NCBI RefSeq assembly: GCF_026339995.1 | Contig: NZ_JAPEPT010000009.1 | Coordinates: forward strand, 1 to 64,000 | Direction of reading: 5' to 3' | From: Streptomyces sp. NBC_01481 | GTDB taxonomy: Bacteria > Actinomycetota > Actinomycetes > Streptomycetales > Streptomycetaceae | DNA: 64,000 bases | In this document: positions 61,719-64,000 of the stretch, piece by piece | Numbering within the stretch: the first letter of the stretch is position 1 | How the letters are laid out: the number at the start of each line of letters is the position of its first letter | The notes under the pieces: generated by a model | Databases searched by the model: none | What the model was told of the DNA's origin: nothing | What the model saw: the letters and a program-made list of their open reading frames with translations, nothing else | Position numbers and translations under genes: made by a program

Positions 61719-62576
61719 TCACGGGCTGCAGCTTTCCGCCACTTTGTGAATGAACTCCCGGGATTGCTCGGCGCTCAGCGCCTTGGCTCGCAGGTGCTCG
61801 TACATGACGGCGTAGCTCTGGACGTCGTTGGCCTTCTCCAAGTAGAGATCGCTGGTGACCCCCTCCAGGTAGACGACGCTCGCGTCCATCGCCTCCTGAA
61901 ACTCAAGGATGGCGAACTTGCCGTACATGCCAGGATGCGCCCCGACGTCGTACGGCAGTACCTGCAGCGTGACGTGCGGCTGTTCACTCAACTGCGCGAG
62001 ATGCAGGAGCTGGTCAGTCATGATCTGCCGATTGCCGACGACGCGTCTCAGCAGTGCCTCGTCGATCACCGCCCAGAAGCGGAGAGGGTTGACCGGGTCC
62101 GTCAGGCGATCCTGGCGCTTGAGGCGGATCTGGATGCGTTTGTCGATCTCGCTGGGCGTGGCTTCGGGCCACATCCCCTCGATCACCGCCTGCGCGTACT
62201 CACGCGTCTGCAGCAGACCGGGAACGATCAGTGATTCGTACACCCGGAGACTCGCCGCGTCGGTCTCCAGGCCGATGTAGACGCTGTACGGGATGTCACC
62301 GAAGGCGTGCCACCAGCCCTGCTGGCGGGAGTCCTTGGCCATTTGCATCAGCGAGTCGACGATCCGGTGGTCCTCGACCTCGTACACTCCGCACAGGTCG
62401 CGGACATCGCGCTGACTGATGGATCGGCGGCCGTTCTCCAGGCGGCTGATCTTCGACTGGGAGACGAGCAGACGCTCCGCCACCTCCTCGGCCGTCATGC
62501 CCTTCAGCTCTCGGAGCCGGCGCAGCTCCTGTCCCAAACGGCGTCGCCTGACGGTGGGGTTGACATTGGACGCCAC
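61719..62576 (-). CDS. XRE family regulator with DUF5753 domain
   Basis: A 285-residue regulator. The helix-turn-helix is LGQELRRLRELKGMTAEEVA then LLVSQSKISRLENGRR (residues 14-50). The DUF5753 part contains LRVYESLIVPGLLQTREYAQ (near 109-128) and ends in LSAEQSREFIHKVAE. It pairs with the DUF397 gene downstream. An 8-bp perfect dyad overlapping a likely -10 lies 25 bp before the start and suggests self-repression. Confidence 0.92.
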   Translation of the reverse strand: MASNVNPTVRRRRLGQELRRLRELKGMTAEEVAERLLVSQSKISRLENGRRSISQRDVRDLCGVYEVEDHRIVDSLMQMAKDSRQQGWWHAFGDIPYSVYIGLETDAASLRVYESLIVPGLLQTREYAQAVIEGMWPEATPSEIDKRIQIRLKRQDRLTDPVNPLRFWAVIDEALLRRVVGNRQIMTDQLLHLAQLSEQPHVTLQVLPYDVGAHPGMYGKFAILEFQEAMDASVVYLEGVTSDLYLEKANDVQSYAVMYEHLRAKALSAEQSREFIHKVAESCSP

Positions 62577-62600
62577 GGAAACTGCACCTCCGGCTGCGTA

Positions 62601-62623
62601 GCTGAGCGTATCTACCGCTCAGC
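62601..62623 (-). promoter_or_regulatory. Dyad operator of the XRE gene
   Basis: GCTGAGCG and CGCTCAGC flank a 7-base spacer that reads GTAGATA on the minus strand, close to a -10 hexamer. It lies 25-47 bp before the XRE start, right for autorepression. Confidence 0.55.
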
Positions 62624-62681
62624 AGACTGCCACCAATGGTCGTGGCTGCGCTGCGAAATGGCTACACAGGCGTCATGCGCG

Positions 62682-62717
62682 AACGCGCGGGGCAGCGATG
62701 AGGCTGCCCCGCGCGTT
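62682..62717. terminator. Strong terminator hairpin
   Basis: AACGCGCGGGGCAGC and its exact complement form a 15-bp stem with a GATGAG loop, between the end of the GPP34 gene and the start region of the XRE gene (both minus strand). Confidence 0.88.
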
Positions 62718-62808
62718 CTGTGCGGCTCCCGGACCGGGTCAGTGGGGACGTCGGTGCGGCGGTTTGGTGCGGCGGTCTTACGGGTGGTGCTTTGCTGCTG
62801 CTTCTGTG

Positions 62809-63540
62809 TCAGTGCAAGGCGACGCGGGCCATGGTTCCGCGGCGCGGTTGCATCGCTGCCACGGCTGCCGGCTGCCTGGTGCCGTTCACCGCGGTGGGAT
62901 TACGGCGCGGCTGAGCGGCCACACCGTTCTGGACGTCCATCACGGCGTGCGCCACGAGGCCGCCCATCGGGTCGTGCCTGATGAGGTCCCGCAGACGGGA
63001 CCTCGAGGAACGCCCCTCGTTGCCGGGGTACAGGTGCTTGCCGAGTCCGACCGCGTGGGCCAGTGCGGCGAGCGCCGCGGTCCGCGGGTCCGGCGGTACG
63101 CCGGTGCGGATCGCACTGTCCAGCCGGGCCCTGATGTCCCGGCTGATCGCCGTGTCCGTCGCCTGGTAGCGAGTCGTCGGCAGCACTCCGCACATCTGGC
63201 CCGCCACGGCATGCACCATGCCGCACCGCTCCAGATGCGAGAGGTAAATCTGGCGCAGCCCCAGTCGGGGCCCGCCGATCCAGTGAACTGCCCGTACCGG
63301 ACTGCCGCGTCTGCGCAGCAGTTCCAGTGCGGAGTCCAAAGTCGGATCTCCTGTCGGCCGTGGCATCACCACGGCGATACGATCCCCGTCTGGGGCTATC
63401 CGTCCTGCCAGAGCCAGCTCTACTAGCTGGGCTCCGGCCAGGCCGAGGTCGAGCGACTGCGGCTGCGCTGTGGTACCCGTGGCCGGGTCCAGAGCGAGCA
63501 ACAGAAGCTCCTCCGGAAGTGTTCTGCGGCTCCTGCCCAT
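62809..63540 (-). CDS. GPP34 (GOLPH3-like) phosphoprotein family protein
   Basis: A 243-residue helical protein. The opening TLPEELLLLALDPATGT and the segment LDLGLAGAQLVELALAGRI (residues 29-47) are the GPP34/VPS74 signature, followed by the helical repeats typical of the family. In eukaryotes the fold binds phosphatidylinositol-4-phosphate at the Golgi; in Streptomyces many paralogues exist with unknown membrane-related roles. The last 40 residues are Pro/Arg/Ala-rich and look disordered. It is divergent from the carboxypeptidase gene. Confidence 0.85.
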   Translation of the reverse strand: MGRSRRTLPEELLLLALDPATGTTAQPQSLDLGLAGAQLVELALAGRIAPDGDRIAVVMPRPTGDPTLDSALELLRRRGSPVRAVHWIGGPRLGLRQIYLSHLERCGMVHAVAGQMCGVLPTTRYQATDTAISRDIRARLDSAIRTGVPPDPRTAALAALAHAVGLGKHLYPGNEGRSSRSRLRDLIRHDPMGGLVAHAVMDVQNGVAAQPRRNPTAVNGTRQPAAVAAMQPRRGTMARVALH

Positions 63541-63780
63541 CCATGCCTCCCCGCGTGGATGTACGACAGGGTGACCCCTCTCACATTGGTCTGTCGAGAG
63601 CGCCTGGGTGCTTTCTGAGGGAACCGGCAGGTATGTCGTTCTCGTCTAGGCCCGGGAGCGGGGCTCTCACACAGGACACTGGTAGATGGTTCGGACAACA
63701 CGGGCTGTCGCGTGAGGATGCCTGTGAGTACGTACGTATGGCCCAAGAACGCATGACGCAAGACTCATGGAGGAGGCACG

Positions 63781-64000
63781 GTGGCGGGCGAGTCCCCCGA
63801 CAAGTCGGAGCAGCGGAAGTCGTCGGGGGAGACGACTCCGGGTGAGCGCGACCCGCGCCTCGCCGTGTTCCGGCAGGCATCTCCGGGGGCGACGGCTCCC
63901 CAGGTGGACCAGGCGACGGCGGTCTTCAAGCTGCCGGCGGAACGGACGGCGTCCGAGCCGGAGGCCGAGCCGGGCACGGAGTCGGGTTCCGTGGAGAACG
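63781..64000 (+). CDS. N-terminus of a D-Ala-D-Ala carboxypeptidase-like protein (cut by window end)
   Basis: The frame opens with GTG at 63781 (VAGESPDKSEQRKSSGETTP) after GGAGG and runs off the window after 73 codons. The charged, low-complexity N-terminus, with DPRLAVF and VDQATAVFKLP, matches my memory of the cytoplasmic tail of Streptomyces DacA-type penicillin-binding proteins, which trim peptidoglycan stem peptides. The membrane helix and the SxxK catalytic domain would lie beyond the window, so the assignment is provisional. The 240-bp gap before it (63541-63780) shows no other gene. Confidence 0.6.
   Translation, partial: MAGESPDKSEQRKSSGETTPGERDPRLAVFRQASPGATAPQVDQATAVFKLPAERTASEPEAEPGTESGSVEN

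Overview
The window is actinobacterial and almost certainly Streptomyces. G+C is very high with strong third-position GC. It carries a Streptomyces conservon (cvnABCD plus P450 remnants), an afsR-afsS pair, DUF397/DUF5753 regulator cassettes, F420-related genes (fbiC and several luciferase-like oxidoreductases), a GPP34 protein and the 5' end of a D-Ala-D-Ala carboxypeptidase-like gene. From memory the order afsS-afsR...fbiC...dac resembles the core S. coelicolor SCO44xx region; this was not checked.

Layout. 1-8373: every recognisable gene is broken by frequent frame changes (an AMP-forming acyl-CoA ligase, two P450s, the 3' half of cvnD), while everything above 8374 reads cleanly. This looks like an unpolished contig end rather than real decay. 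8.4-14.8 kb: conservon, then afsS (five repeats instead of the usual three) and afsR. 15-28 kb: an amidohydrolase, a GntR-controlled methyltransferase/ATPase pair, and a catabolic-looking set (two luciferase-like oxidoreductases, SDR, D-aminoacylase-type amidohydrolase, aldehyde dehydrogenase). 28-35 kb: a Tat-exported PHP hydrolase, a solute symporter with its DUF485 partner, a PucR regulator and a third luciferase-like oxidoreductase. 35-43 kb: an accessory zone with an XRE/DUF397/ATPase cassette, small orphan genes and several partial copies of genes found elsewhere in the window (fbiC, the ATPase, Uma2, an oxidoreductase tail). 43-49 kb: an SseB-like / WXG-like / RHS polymorphic-toxin operon with a CdiI-type immunity gene. 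50-64 kb: fbiC, a large STAND-TPR ATPase, an ADP-ribosylglycohydrolase-like protein that has lost its metal-binding motifs, a second symporter, a divergent SDR/EthD-like pair, a second XRE/DUF397 cassette, GPP34 and the start of dac.

The most interesting signal is a 15-bp dyad, CTGACG-N3-CGTCAG. It occurs six times (four perfect, two with one mismatch), each time 20-40 bp upstream of a catabolic-type gene: the 15076 amidohydrolase, the 21457 and 23314 oxidoreductases and the divergent 60271/60353 pair. This ties loci 45 kb apart into one probable regulon, likely for degradation of an unknown substrate. A second operator pair flanks the GntR gene. The toxin locus and the neighbouring graveyard of gene fragments are the other candidates for new biology.
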